Below the pieces are notes generated by a model that saw only the letters and a list, made by a program, of their open reading frames with translations, made no database searches and was not told the DNA's origin. The translations under genes were made by a program, and so were the position numbers. Positions 50,561 through 62,803 of a stretch of DNA of 64,000 nucleotides are shown piece after piece. Within the stretch, counting starts at the first letter, position 1; the number at the start of each line of letters is the position of its first letter. This stretch comes from JAGLTZ01 sp964637695 (lineage in GTDB: Bacteria; Blakebacterota; Blakebacteria; Blakebacterales; Blakebacteraceae): contig CAZWVF010000001.1 of the NCBI GenBank assembly GCA_964637695.1, positions 1 to 64,000 of the forward strand, in the 5' to 3' direction.

Positions 50561-51790
50561 GTGCCGATAGGGATAAGGGAGACAGGACGACTGGCGGCCA
50601 CCTCGCTGATTGCAAACCCTCTCAGGACTCTGCTGACCAGCCTGGGTATAATCATCGGTGTGCTGGCCGTTGTGGGCATGAGCAGCCTGATAGAAGGATT
50701 GAACCAGTACGTCACAACCGAACTGAGCCAGGTCGGAAGCGACACATTCTACATACAATCAAGGCCCAGCATAGAGATCCAGGTGGGGGGACACAGCAAC
50801 AGGCAGGACTGGGAAGACCTGACAATCGAAGACAAGAGGGCCCTGGAAGACAACGCTCCATCGATACTCTTCGTATCAGCCTACTCCACCCACTTCGGTG
50901 TGGAGATCCGCTACGGCGGTGAAAAGACCAATCCCAATGTGTTGCTCTACGGCGCCGACCAGTACCTGCCCAGACTGCAGGGGCTCGACCTGGATGCGGG
51001 ACGGTTCCTGGCCCCGATAGATGACACCAACCGCAGGAATGTGGCGATCCTCGGAGTCGACGTGGTGGAGACGCTCTTCCCCAATATCGATCCGCTGGGC
51101 AGGGAGATCCGGATAGACAGTCACCGCTACCGGGTGATCGGCATACTGGAACGTCAGGGAGAATTCCTGGGATTCAGCCAGGACAACCTGGTCATCATTC
51201 CCGTCTCCTCCTTCAGAAAGTACTGGGGCCGCCGCAGTGAGATACAGATGGCCGTCATGGCCCGCACGGGTCGTATGCAGGAGGCGATAGACGAATCGAT
51301 CGTGGTGCTGAGGCTCCGGAGGGAAGTACCGCCCGGTGAACCGAACAATTTCGAGATAATGACGGCAGACGCGATCCAGAAGACCATGGACACGCTGATA
51401 ATCGGCATAAGCCTTGTGATGGTGGGTATTGCCAGCATCAGCCTTCTGGTCGGCGGTATCGGCATCATGAATATCATGCTGGTCTCTGTTACGGAACGGA
51501 CGCGTGAGATCGGGATCCGCAAGGCAACAGGGGCCAGAAGGGGCGATATCACAAGGCAGTTTCTGGTGGAAGCGATTGTGCTGAGCGGGGTCGGGGGAAC
51601 TGTTGGTACTCTGCTTGGCGTCGGAATGGGTCTGCTGACAGGTGCCGTTACGCCGCTTCCGGCTGCGGTTCCCGTCTGGGCGCTTCTGGCGGCTATCCTC
51701 GTGTGCGGCGGCATCGGCGTTGGATTTGGAGTATATCCGGCCATGAGGGCTGCAAGGCTCGATCCGGTCGAAGCACTGCGTTACGAGTAA
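50561..51790 (+). CDS. MacB-like ABC permease 2
   Basis: A 409-residue permease paralogous to the preceding gene with the same topology and loop motif (GIGIMNIMLVSVTERTREIG, IRKATGARRGDITRQFLVEA), both ending EALRYE/VALRYE. It starts with GTG 50561, 9 bases after its neighbour. Two unequal permeases with one ATPase suggest a heterodimeric MacB-type exporter. Confidence 0.9.
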   Translation: MPIGIRETGRLAATSLIANPLRTLLTSLGIIIGVLAVVGMSSLIEGLNQYVTTELSQVGSDTFYIQSRPSIEIQVGGHSNRQDWEDLTIEDKRALEDNAPSILFVSAYSTHFGVEIRYGGEKTNPNVLLYGADQYLPRLQGLDLDAGRFLAPIDDTNRRNVAILGVDVVETLFPNIDPLGREIRIDSHRYRVIGILERQGEFLGFSQDNLVIIPVSSFRKYWGRRSEIQMAVMARTGRMQEAIDESIVVLRLRREVPPGEPNNFEIMTADAIQKTMDTLIIGISLVMVGIASISLLVGGIGIMNIMLVSVTERTREIGIRKATGARRGDITRQFLVEAIVLSGVGGTVGTLLGVGMGLLTGAVTPLPAAVPVWALLAAILVCGGIGVGFGVYPAMRAARLDPVEALRYE

Positions 51791-51994
51791 TCCTTTCAGA
51801 TAGTAAACGGCCTTTTCCCTCGATCTCTGCGTCAGCCTTCCGTTTTCCTTGTGCGGCGTACAGTAATTACGCCTCCGCGTCACCCGTTGACTTCCTTGAC
51901 CTCAAGGGAAAATCTTCGTTTACATTTCAGAAAGCAGATTGCATTTCAAGCCGATGTTGTAACTGGGCTTCTCTTACCACATTTTACATACCTT

Positions 51995-53116
51995 ATGACC
52001 TACAATCGTTCTTCGGAATCTGCGGCAGGCAGCCGGGATACGCATTTCATGCGCAGGGCGTTGAAACTCGCCGAAATCGGGCGGTGGTCAGCGCCTCCCA
52101 ATCCAGCAGTTGGTGCCGTCGTTGTGGCAGGTGACTCGATCGTGGGTGAAGGGTTTCACCTTCGACCAGGTATGCCGCATGCCGAGATCGTCGCCCTCGA
52201 GAAAGCCGGCGATCAGGCGAGGGGCGCCACTCTTTATGTGAATCTGGAGCCGTGCAACCATCACGGTCGCACACCTCCCTGCACTGTCTCAATAATCGAA
52301 GCCGGAATAAGCAGGGTCGTTGTGCCCTGCATGGATCCTTCTCCAGCCGTCAGCGGCAGGGGACTGGAACGCCTCAGGGCAGCCGGTGTGAAAGTAGTGG
52401 AAGAAGTTGAATGTGAAGCGGCGTACACACTTAACTCCCGTCATTTCAAGGCTGCCGGGGAAGGAAGACCCGCGGTTGTAGCCAAGGTAGCCCGAACCAT
52501 CGATGGCAGGACTGCCCTGCACGGACCTAAGACCCTGGCTGTCACAGGTGAGCCCGCACAGCAGTACGTCGGGCTCAGGCGCTCGGAAGTGAACGGGATA
52601 ATGGTGGGCATAGGTACTCTGCTCGCAGATGATCCCAGGTTGAATGCCAGAGCAGTTGATGGTTCACTGCTGGCGCGCCAGCCTGTACGCGTGGTCGTGG
52701 ATGCTTCTCTCGATACACCCGATGATGCAACGGTGCTGTCAGAGCCCGGTGGGGAGGTAGTGCTGGTGGCTGCGGAGGGCTTGGAAGATGAATCGCGTGC
52801 TGAAAAACTGGCAGATGCCGGTGCCACTATTCTGAGAGTTCCGGTTGATTCGGACGGTCGTCTGGATGCTCTGAAAGTGTTGAGGGCACTTGCCGGTGAA
52901 GGGATGAACAGTTTACTCGTTGAGGGGGGTGGCAAGCTGCTTTCCTCTCTGGCTGCAAAGGATTTAATTGATTTCTGGCAGATATGGATCGGTCCGAAGA
53001 TAATTGGGGCAGGGAGGGGAATATTGTTTGAAGCACTGGAAACCCCGATTCGCCTGGGTCCCTTACAGACATTGGAAGTTGGGGAAGACCTGCTTGTCAG
53101 TGCATTTCCGGAGTGA
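51995..53116 (+). CDS. ribD: Bifunctional riboflavin deaminase/reductase RibD
   Basis: A 373-residue cytosolic enzyme for two early riboflavin steps. The N-terminal zinc deaminase domain has HAEIVAL and PCNHHGRTPPC; the C-terminal reductase domain starts near residue 145 (KVARTIDGRTALHGPKTLAV) and ends with the SLLVEGGGKLLSSL block. The start is placed at ATG 51995; the frame is open further up but there is no homology, and MRRALKLAEIG 18 residues in is another candidate. No FMN riboswitch is recognisable in the 200 bases upstream. Confidence 0.93.
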   Translation: MTYNRSSESAAGSRDTHFMRRALKLAEIGRWSAPPNPAVGAVVVAGDSIVGEGFHLRPGMPHAEIVALEKAGDQARGATLYVNLEPCNHHGRTPPCTVSIIEAGISRVVVPCMDPSPAVSGRGLERLRAAGVKVVEEVECEAAYTLNSRHFKAAGEGRPAVVAKVARTIDGRTALHGPKTLAVTGEPAQQYVGLRRSEVNGIMVGIGTLLADDPRLNARAVDGSLLARQPVRVVVDASLDTPDDATVLSEPGGEVVLVAAEGLEDESRAEKLADAGATILRVPVDSDGRLDALKVLRALAGEGMNSLLVEGGGKLLSSLAAKDLIDFWQIWIGPKIIGAGRGILFEALETPIRLGPLQTLEVGEDLLVSAFPE

Positions 53117-53140
53117 TGGCAGAAAGTTGAGGATGGCTGC

Positions 53141-53815
53141 ATGTTCAGCGGTATAGTAGAAACCATCGGGATAATCAGGAGGATCGAGGAGGGCGAAGCT
53201 GTAACCCGCTTTACTGTCACTTCCAGGCAGATTACCGAACGGCTTTCGATCGGTGATTCGGTCAGCACGGCAGGCGTCTGTCTGACCGTGGTGGAGATTT
53301 CCGGTGATGATTTCAGCGTGGAGGCTATTCCTGAAACACTGCGGTTGACCAGTCTTGGTGATCTGAAGGAGGGAGATGGAGTCAACCTGGAACTCTCTCT
53401 GACTCTGATGGATGGTCTGGGAGGTCACCTGGTTTCAGGGCATGTGGATGGAACGGGTGTCCGTCTCGATGGACCCACCGATGACTATCAGGCAAGGCCG
53501 CTGGAAGAGGGAGAGGTGATCCACTGGTACTCGGCACCAGAGTCTCTGATGCGCTACCTTGTGCCGAAAGGTTCGATCACAGTAGAAGGCGTGAGTCTTA
53601 CAGTGGTCGACGTTGCCGGCAAAGCATTCTCGGTGGCGCTGATACCCCATACGCTTGAAGAAACCACCCTGGGTCGGCTGCAGGTCGGCGGGAGGGTCAA
53701 TCTGGAGGCCGATATGATCGCCAAGTATGTTGCGGAACAGCTGGAGCCCTACCTGCAACTGCTCCGGGGAGAAATGAAAGAGGTGACAGCTCAGGAGGAT
53801 CAAAGAGCACAATGA
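53141..53815 (+). CDS. ribE: Riboflavin synthase alpha subunit
   Basis: A 224-residue enzyme that dismutates two molecules of dimethylribityllumazine to riboflavin. It has two tandem lumazine-binding barrels: MFSGIVETIG...GVCLTVVEI and GHLVSGHVDG...GVSLTVVDV, with the usual C-terminal oligomerisation helix. Its stop overlaps ribBA by 4 nt. Confidence 0.95.
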   Translation: MFSGIVETIGIIRRIEEGEAVTRFTVTSRQITERLSIGDSVSTAGVCLTVVEISGDDFSVEAIPETLRLTSLGDLKEGDGVNLELSLTLMDGLGGHLVSGHVDGTGVRLDGPTDDYQARPLEEGEVIHWYSAPESLMRYLVPKGSITVEGVSLTVVDVAGKAFSVALIPHTLEETTLGRLQVGGRVNLEADMIAKYVAEQLEPYLQLLRGEMKEVTAQEDQRAQ

Positions 53816-55098
53816 GTGAATCAGAAGCAGAGACCCGACAGGGAGAGGGGAGCCCGGCACAGCTGGCTCCGACTCCCGGCTTCAATGCCATCGAAGAGGC
53901 GATCATCGAGATGCGGGAAGGCCGGATGCTGATCGTCGTGGATGATGAGGATCGGGAGAATGAGGGGGACCTGTTGATGGCGGCCGACAGAGCCACACCG
54001 GAAGCCGTCAACTTCATGGCCATACACGGCAGGGGATTGATCTGCGTTGCGCTGACTCCCGAAAGGCTCGAACATCTCGATCTGGGACCGATGGTATCGG
54101 ATAACACCGCCAAGCTGACTACGGCGTTCACGGTATCGGTGGATGCCGTTGAGGGCACTACGACGGGAATCAGCGCCCACGACAGGGCCACGACGATAGA
54201 GATGCTGCTCAAGCCGGATACGAAACCCTCAGATCTGGCACGCCCGGGACACATCTTCCCCCTCCGCGCCGAGCGCGGTGGAGTACTGAGCAGAGCCGGT
54301 CATACGGAGGCATCTGTGGATCTGGCACGGATGGCTGGTCTGACCCCTGCAGGTGTGCTGTGCGAGATCATGAGCACTGACGGCACGATGGCCCGCGTAC
54401 CCGAACTGCTTGAATTCGCCAAAGGCCACGGTTTCAAGATAATCACAATCAAGGATCTCATTGCCTATCGTCGCAGAACAGAAACACTCGTATCGAAAGT
54501 AGCCGAGGTAGATTTCCCTACCCGTTTCGGCGGATTCAGACTGCACCTGTATGAAAGCAAGGTCGACGACCATCATCACATGGCAGTGGTCAAAGGGAAT
54601 GTAGCTGACGGTGAACCGGTACTGGTCCGTGCGCACAGCCAGTGCCTCACCGGTGATCTCTTCCACAGCATGAGGTGTGACTGCGGTGACCAGCTCGAGG
54701 CAGCCCTCTCGAAGATAGAGGAGGGTGGCAAGGGTGTTCTGCTCTATATGCGTCAGGAGGGCCGCGGGATAGGACTGGCCAACAAGATCAGGGCATACGA
54801 GCTGCAGGACCAGGGCAGAGATACGGTGGAGGCCAATGTCGAACTCGGTTTTGGAGTCGACCTGCGCGACTACGGTGTCGGCGCCCAGATCCTGTGGGAC
54901 CTGGGTGTGAGACAGATAAGGTTGATGACGAACAATCCCAAGAAGGTAATCGGTTTGCAGGGACACGGGCTGTCGATCGTGGAGAGGGTACCCCTGCAGA
55001 TAGATCCGAACGAAGTGAATGCAAGGTACCTGCAGACGAAGAAGGACAAGCTGGGCCACCTGCTCTCTATTGGTGACAAAAAGGGTGGTGAAGAATGA
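53812..55098 (+). CDS. ribBA: DHBP synthase / GTP cyclohydrolase II fusion
   Basis: A 428-residue bifunctional enzyme that supplies both precursors of riboflavin. The N-terminal DHBP synthase half has VDDEDRENEGDL, GISAHDRATT and RAGHTEA; the C-terminal cyclohydrolase half has the zinc ligands in HSQCLTGDLFHSMRCDCGDQ and RQEGRGIGLANKIRAYELQD. Both sets of catalytic residues look intact. About 25 Ser/Glu/Gly-rich residues precede the first domain. Overlaps ribE and ribH by 4 nt. Confidence 0.95.
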   Translation: MSESEAETRQGEGSPAQLAPTPGFNAIEEAIIEMREGRMLIVVDDEDRENEGDLLMAADRATPEAVNFMAIHGRGLICVALTPERLEHLDLGPMVSDNTAKLTTAFTVSVDAVEGTTTGISAHDRATTIEMLLKPDTKPSDLARPGHIFPLRAERGGVLSRAGHTEASVDLARMAGLTPAGVLCEIMSTDGTMARVPELLEFAKGHGFKIITIKDLIAYRRRTETLVSKVAEVDFPTRFGGFRLHLYESKVDDHHHMAVVKGNVADGEPVLVRAHSQCLTGDLFHSMRCDCGDQLEAALSKIEEGGKGVLLYMRQEGRGIGLANKIRAYELQDQGRDTVEANVELGFGVDLRDYGVGAQILWDLGVRQIRLMTNNPKKVIGLQGHGLSIVERVPLQIDPNEVNARYLQTKKDKLGHLLSIGDKKGGEE

Positions 55099-55601
55099 GT
55101 GTGAAGATTCTGGAAGGGGAGAGGTCCGGCGCCGGGCTGAAGATCGGTATCGTCGCCGGCAGATTCAACAGCGAGGTCGTTGAGGGACTGCTGGATGGCG
55201 CCATGGAGGTCCTGAAAGAGGCTGATGTCACAGATAGTGATGTTGTTGTTGCATGGGTTCCCGGTGCGCTCGAACTGCCCCTGGCAGCGAGCAGGCTGGT
55301 TGAAAGGGAAGGGGTGGATGGTATCGTTGCCCTCGGATGTGTAATAAGAGGCGAGACGGCGCATTTCGAGCATGTGTCCAGAGAGGCGATCTCCGGTCTC
55401 AACAGGATCGGTCTCGACCTCGGACTGCCGGTCGCTATCGGCATTCTGACTGTTGAGAATATGGATCAGGCCAGGATCAGGTCCGGACTCGACCCCGATC
55501 CATCCGGCGGAAAAGAAGGACGCCGGAGACACCGCGGCCGGGAAGCTGCCGAAGCATGTCTTGAAATGATCAACCTGTTACACAGGATTGAAGACAGGTA
55601 A
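55095..55601 (+). CDS. ribH: 6,7-dimethyl-8-ribityllumazine synthase
   Basis: A 168-residue enzyme making the substrate of riboflavin synthase. Conserved WVPGALELPLAA, LGCVIRGETAHFEHVS (catalytic His) and PVAIGILTVENMDQA are present. Where the family has a short GNKG-type loop before EAA, this protein has a longer basic stretch (residues ~132-148, DPDPSGGKEGRRRHRG), an apparent 10-residue insertion next to the phosphate-binding area. The terminal helix CLEMINLLHRI is normal. Confidence 0.93.
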   Translation: MSVKILEGERSGAGLKIGIVAGRFNSEVVEGLLDGAMEVLKEADVTDSDVVVAWVPGALELPLAASRLVEREGVDGIVALGCVIRGETAHFEHVSREAISGLNRIGLDLGLPVAIGILTVENMDQARIRSGLDPDPSGGKEGRRRHRGREAAEACLEMINLLHRIEDR

Positions 55602-55606
55602 CAGGG

Positions 55607-56023
55607 ATGGGCAGGCGGCGAAAAGCACGCGAGATAGTGCTTCAGACACTATACGCACAGGCGATCAACGGCGATCCGATGGAGGAGGTTCTAGAGGATC
55701 AACTATCGCAGGCAGAGTACGACGATGAGGTAACCAGTTTCGTCCGCCGGCTGGCGATCAAGGTGGATGAGGTGAAAGAGGAACTGGATGTGATGATAGC
55801 CGAGACGGCTAATAACTGGGAGATCGGAAGAATCGCACTGATAGACAAACTGATTCTGAGGATGGGGTTGTGCGAACTGATCCACTTCCCCGATATCCCG
55901 CAGAAGGTCTGCATAAACGAGTCGATCGAAATAGCTAAGAAGTATTCATCGGCTGATGCAAAGAGGTTTGTAAACGGTATACTCGATTCCATATATAGGG
56001 ATCAGGTTCGGGAGGAAGCATGA
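55607..56023 (+). CDS. nusB: Transcription antitermination factor NusB
   Basis: A 138-residue all-helical RNA-binding protein of the rRNA antitermination complex. RRRKAREIVLQTLYAQ opens the family's first helix, and the C-terminal half has IALIDKLILRMGLCELIHFP, INESIEIAKKYSSADAKRFV and NGILDSI. It follows ribH by 5 bases, a common ribH-nusB arrangement, and overlaps the phosphoesterase gene by 4 nt. Confidence 0.95.
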   Translation: MGRRRKAREIVLQTLYAQAINGDPMEEVLEDQLSQAEYDDEVTSFVRRLAIKVDEVKEELDVMIAETANNWEIGRIALIDKLILRMGLCELIHFPDIPQKVCINESIEIAKKYSSADAKRFVNGILDSIYRDQVREEA

Positions 56024-56742
56024 GACTGGCCTTTATAAGCGATATCCATGCGAATATTCATGCACTCAATGCAGCGGCAGAGCGTTTGGAACAGGAGGCT
56101 CCCGATAAGATCATCTGTGTCGGGGACGTTGTCGGCTACGGTGCATACCCTCTCGAATGTCTCGACTGGGTGCGAGAGCACTGCGAGTTCACGGTCCAGG
56201 GCAATCACGATTTTCACGCTGTGGAACATTTAGAGGCGTACAACTTCAATCCCAGGGCATATACAGCTCTGGCGTGGACCGGCGATCAGTTGAGGGAGGA
56301 AGACAGGCAGTGGCTGCGTGGGCTGCCCATCTCCGAGGTTGTTGATGATGCCACGGTAATCCACGGTCACCCGTTGGTTCCGGAGGCCTGGCTATACATA
56401 CTCGATGGTCACCAGGCGGATCTGGCTCTGCAGCTGGTGGAGCAGAGTTACGTCGTAACCGGGCACAGCCATATGCAGGGTTGTTTCCTCGAAGGGGAGG
56501 GGCGGACGAAGATGATCCATGATGAAGTCATCGATCTGAAGGGGCGCAGGGCTGTATTGAATCCAGGCAGTGTCGGCCAGCCCAGGGACGGCGATGCCCG
56601 GGCCGCCATGGCCATATTCGATACGGATGAACTGATCTTCACACTCATCCGGATCGATTACGATGTCGATGGTGCGCGTGATGCTATTATAGAAGCGGGA
56701 CTGCCGAAGGAACTGGGTGACCGCTTGCTGGTTGGATATTAG
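56020..56742 (+). CDS. Calcineurin-like (YfcE/MJ0936-type) phosphoesterase
   Basis: A 240-residue metallophosphoesterase with all five metal-site blocks: FISDIHAN, VGDVVGYGAYP, VQGNHDF, IHGHP and VTGHSHMQG, followed by LNPGSVGQPRDGD. Members act as phosphatases or phosphodiesterases on small substrates; the one used here is unknown. It is coupled to nusB by an ATGA overlap and precedes secA by 58 bases. Confidence 0.88.
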   Translation: MRLAFISDIHANIHALNAAAERLEQEAPDKIICVGDVVGYGAYPLECLDWVREHCEFTVQGNHDFHAVEHLEAYNFNPRAYTALAWTGDQLREEDRQWLRGLPISEVVDDATVIHGHPLVPEAWLYILDGHQADLALQLVEQSYVVTGHSHMQGCFLEGEGRTKMIHDEVIDLKGRRAVLNPGSVGQPRDGDARAAMAIFDTDELIFTLIRIDYDVDGARDAIIEAGLPKELGDRLLVGY

Positions 56743-56800
56743 GAGATAGATAGAACATGAAGATGGCCCGGTAGAGGGCAGCGAGGGGAAATAACTGGTA

Positions 56801-59782
<2,982 letters not shown>

Positions 59783-59799
59783 AGAAAGGATTCTGACTG

Positions 59800-60357
59800 A
59801 TGAAGGGTATGAAGTGGCTTCTCTCCAAGCTGATGATCCCGGTAGCTGCCCTCGGCAGAGACCGCAGACCCGTGGTTCGGATGGGGAATGCTCTCAACGT
59901 GGTAAAGCAGGTGCTTCTGGTTCTTCCGCTGGATGAGAACGAAAGGCAGCAAATGCTGCCCCAGCTCTTCCAGTTCAAATCAGATTTCCCCCAGTGGAAT
60001 CTGGATCTGCTCTTCATCGGAGGCTCTGTCCCCACCGAAGAAGAGGAATTCAAGGGGATAGGAATCGTACGGGCTACCACCGAAGATGTCTCCTCCCTGG
60101 GATTGCCACGCAAGGATCTTGTCAATGGGCTGAAAGAACGCTCGTACGATCTTGTGATTGATCTCAGCCTCGACTCCCATCCCTTTGTTCCCTACCTGCT
60201 CTGGCGTTCACAGATACCGCTGCGGATGGGTGTGAACGAGTCGGGACGCATGCGGAGCAGGTCGTACAACCTGACGGTCAGACTGAAGGGACAGGACGAA
60301 GTTCTTAGAGGGCTTGCCGGTACGCTGGCTCCTATCTGCAAGGCTGGAACTGTGTGA
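59800..60357 (+). CDS. Half-length GT-B (GT9-like) protein
   Basis: A 185-residue protein resembling only the N-terminal, acceptor-side domain of GT9 heptosyltransferases: a Rossmann-like run VKQVLLVLPLDENER, then YDLVIDLSLDSHPFVPYLLW, IPLRMGVNESGRMRSRSYNL and a closing LRGLAGTLAPI. The C-terminal nucleotide-sugar-binding domain is absent. It is coupled by GTGA to a full-length GT9 gene, so it is either a relic after truncation or a stand-alone partner. AAAGGA lies 9 bases before the ATG. Confidence 0.6.
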   Translation: MKGMKWLLSKLMIPVAALGRDRRPVVRMGNALNVVKQVLLVLPLDENERQQMLPQLFQFKSDFPQWNLDLLFIGGSVPTEEEEFKGIGIVRATTEDVSSLGLPRKDLVNGLKERSYDLVIDLSLDSHPFVPYLLWRSQIPLRMGVNESGRMRSRSYNLTVRLKGQDEVLRGLAGTLAPICKAGTV

Positions 60358-61382
60358 GCAGACGTTACCTTGTCGTCCGGTTCTCCAGTCTGGGCGATGT
60401 TGTTCTGACAGCACCCGTCTTTGAAGTATTGAAGTCCGCTCCCGATGACATCCACACCACATTTCTCACCAAAGTGGATTATGCCGACCTCCATCGTCAC
60501 AATCCTTTTCTCGATGAAGTGAGGGCCTTCGACTCAAAGGCAGAATCCCTCATATCACTGATCAGCTGGGTGAAGGCGGGGAAGTTCGACATGATCGTGG
60601 ATCTGCACCGTTCCATACGGAGCCGGCTGATATCTCTTCGATCCGGCATTCCAACAGTCAGATACAACCAGCAGCGGTTCAGAAGATTCAAAATGATCGT
60701 GCGGCTTCGATCGGGTGCACTGAAGGGTCTGAAGCCGGTAGTCGATCGTTACCTGGAAACTCTGCGGTTGGACGGTACCGATGCCTCCAGCTTCGACAAT
60801 GTACCGAAGTTGTACCTGAACGAGGATGAACTTGAAAGGGGCCATCGGTGGCGAAACGATCTGACAGGTGAGAGAGAAGGGCGTCTGATAGCACTTTTAC
60901 CTGGTGCAATGCATCCATCGAAACAGTGGCCTTCGGTCTATTTCTCGGAGCTGGCCCGCCTTCTCGCCTGGAGAGGCGATATCCCGGTTATACTGTCCGC
61001 ACCAGGAGAAGAGGAGCTGTCCGCACTTATCGTGAAAGAAGCCGGAGGAGAGGGAGTTATCCTGGGCGAAGCGCAGAGTGATCTGATCGATCTGGCCTCG
61101 TGTCTCGCTGCCACCAATGCCACAATCGCCAACGATTCGGGCCCGATGCACGTTGCCGCAGCTGTAGGAACTCCGATTCTGGGGCTTTTCGGTCCGACCA
61201 GCCCTGAGCTGGGTTTTGCACCCACCGGATCCTCCGCGGCATGTATGCATTTAGGGCATTTCTGCAGTCCCTGCAGCAAACACGGGAACAGGCCGTGCTG
61301 GCGTGGAAAAAGGTACTGTATGGACGAGATGGAACCAGAAATGGTGCTAAATGCGCTGGATGAGCTGATAAACGGGGTGTAA
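60354..61382 (+). CDS. Glycosyltransferase family 9 (heptosyltransferase-like)
   Basis: A 342-residue GT-B enzyme expected to add heptose or another sugar to LPS core at the inner membrane. The N-terminal VVRFSSLGDVVLTAPVFEVL and the donor-site PGAMHPSKQWP and NDSGPMHVAAAVGTPILGLF, followed by GPTSPELGFAP, are typical of WaaC/WaaF/RfaQ-like enzymes. Exact linkage cannot be told. It starts with GTG 60354 in a GTGA overlap and ends the long rib-secA-GT series. Confidence 0.88.
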   Translation: MSRRYLVVRFSSLGDVVLTAPVFEVLKSAPDDIHTTFLTKVDYADLHRHNPFLDEVRAFDSKAESLISLISWVKAGKFDMIVDLHRSIRSRLISLRSGIPTVRYNQQRFRRFKMIVRLRSGALKGLKPVVDRYLETLRLDGTDASSFDNVPKLYLNEDELERGHRWRNDLTGEREGRLIALLPGAMHPSKQWPSVYFSELARLLAWRGDIPVILSAPGEEELSALIVKEAGGEGVILGEAQSDLIDLASCLAATNATIANDSGPMHVAAAVGTPILGLFGPTSPELGFAPTGSSAACMHLGHFCSPCSKHGNRPCWRGKRYCMDEMEPEMVLNALDELINGV

Positions 61383-61520
61383 TTGAAGAAAGACCTTGAT
61401 TTATAAGAACTTACACCATATATTAAAAGTTGTTCCAAAATCAAAAATGCCCGAAAATCCAATGCCATAAGCTTGATTATTTTATGCCTTGTGAACGTAT
61501 GGCCTGTGGAGGACAGCTGA

Positions 61521-62018
61521 ATGCAGACAATCACCAAAGGGTTCAAAGTTAACGACAAGATTGTACACACAACCTGGGGTGGTGGATATATACGAAATAT
61601 CACTACCAAAGAGGTCTCTGAAGAGGCAATAGAGTGTTACGAAATCGAACTGCTTCTGAACACTTCACGCGTGTTTGTACCGAAAAGTAACCTGGACGTA
61701 GCCGATGTCAGGCTTCCGGGTACCAAGGCCGATAACAAGAGGGCCGTCGATATCCTCAAGGGCAGGAAAGGGCGCCTGGCAAACGACTGGAAAGCCCGGG
61801 TGACATTCCTGAAGAACCGTCTCGAACAGGGAACCCTCAAGGTCTACGCACAGACTGTCAAGGACCTGCGTCTGGGTTATGTCGATGACACGATCTCATC
61901 TACCGAGCGGAAAATCTATACGCGGGCGTACGACCTTCTCGCCAGCGAGATTGCACTGATCCGCGACTGCGACATTAAAGACGCGCATAAGTATTTAGAA
62001 AACCAACTGTCCGACTGA
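61521..62018 (+). CDS. CarD-like RNA polymerase-binding regulator
   Basis: A 165-residue protein with an N-terminal CarD/CdnL/TRCF-type Tudor-like domain (FKVNDKIVHTTWGGGYIRNI, then YEIELLLNTSRVFVPKSNLD) and a helical C-terminal domain (residues ~70-160). CarD/CdnL proteins bind the RNA polymerase beta subunit and stabilise promoter open complexes. GGAGGA lies 7 bases before the ATG. The 138-base gap upstream is AT-rich, so it probably has its own promoter. Confidence 0.82.
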   Translation: MQTITKGFKVNDKIVHTTWGGGYIRNITTKEVSEEAIECYEIELLLNTSRVFVPKSNLDVADVRLPGTKADNKRAVDILKGRKGRLANDWKARVTFLKNRLEQGTLKVYAQTVKDLRLGYVDDTISSTERKIYTRAYDLLASEIALIRDCDIKDAHKYLENQLSD

Positions 62019-62053
62019 AGCGGTCAAAAGCGGTTATTTTCAGCAAGAAAAAA

Positions 62054-62803
62054 TCAGGGGCCACGGCGATAGACTTTTATGTCGTCGAAGTCGGCTCCCT
62101 CTTCTGCAAAGCAGAAGAGTCCTACCTTACCGGTAGTCAGGCTGTTGTCAGTGAAGGTGAAGATTATTGAACCGTTCAGCTTGATTGTGAATTCATCCAG
62201 GACCATCGAAACCTCCACCCGGTAGGTGTTCCCATCACGGTAATTGTAGGTTGTGGAGGCATCCTCACCCAGAATGGACCAGACACCGTCCACCCGCTTG
62301 TCCACTCTGGCTTTGGGCCCGCCTGAATTCTGGTCACTCACAATCAGGAACCGGTAGAAATTTCCATCACTGTCAACGGTGGAAGGCTGCCACCTGAAAA
62401 CAACACCGATACCGTCATCGTCGTGAGGCATCAGTTTCACGTTCAGAGCGATATTCATCCACTCTGATTCACCGACGACAGCTATTGTGCCTTCATAATT
62501 CTCTGCATATGGAAATCCGGATGTAGCCGGGGCGTGCACGTTAGAAGACTGGCGAAGCATACGGGATTTCACTCTCCATAGTGCCGGTCCATCTATTGTG
62601 GCAGTTGTCTGGGTTATTACCGACCATCCCACTGGAATGGCTCCATCTGCAGTGTATGTAAAGCTCTCCTCGAAAAGGAGATCCGGGTCCTCTCTCTCAG
62701 GACTGGATGATCCGCCCCCACCACATCCTTGAAGGATGATAGTCCACCCGAAAAGGAGGACTACGGATCGAATATATTTTCCATAACGGAATGATCTGGA
62801 CAA
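62054..62803 (-). CDS. Lipoprotein with LamG/DUF1080-like beta-sandwich domain
   Basis: A 249-residue protein with a lipobox (IILQGC) after a hydrophobic signal (residues ~12-28), then a Gly/Ser linker and a ~200-residue beta-sandwich region resembling concanavalin-like (LamG/3-keto-disaccharide hydrolase) domains: ALWRVKSRMLRQSS, VFRWQPSTVDSDGNFYRF, YRVEVSMVLDEFTIKLNG, TGKVGLFCFAEEGADFDDIK. The start is taken at TTG 62803, just after GAGGTGAT; the frame also has an ATG at 62878. Possibly binds carbohydrate at the cell surface. Confidence 0.65.
   Translation of the reverse strand: MSRSFRYGKYIRSVVLLFGWTIILQGCGGGGSSSPEREDPDLLFEESFTYTADGAIPVGWSVITQTTATIDGPALWRVKSRMLRQSSNVHAPATSGFPYAENYEGTIAVVGESEWMNIALNVKLMPHDDDGIGVVFRWQPSTVDSDGNFYRFLIVSDQNSGGPKARVDKRVDGVWSILGEDASTTYNYRDGNTYRVEVSMVLDEFTIKLNGSIIFTFTDNSLTTGKVGLFCFAEEGADFDDIKVYRRGP

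Noticed and set aside
51791..51994. FMN riboswitch upstream of ribD
   Set aside because: I searched for the conserved RFN blocks (AGGGTAT-like and GCCCGCGA-like) and did not find them in order; a covariance-model search would settle it.
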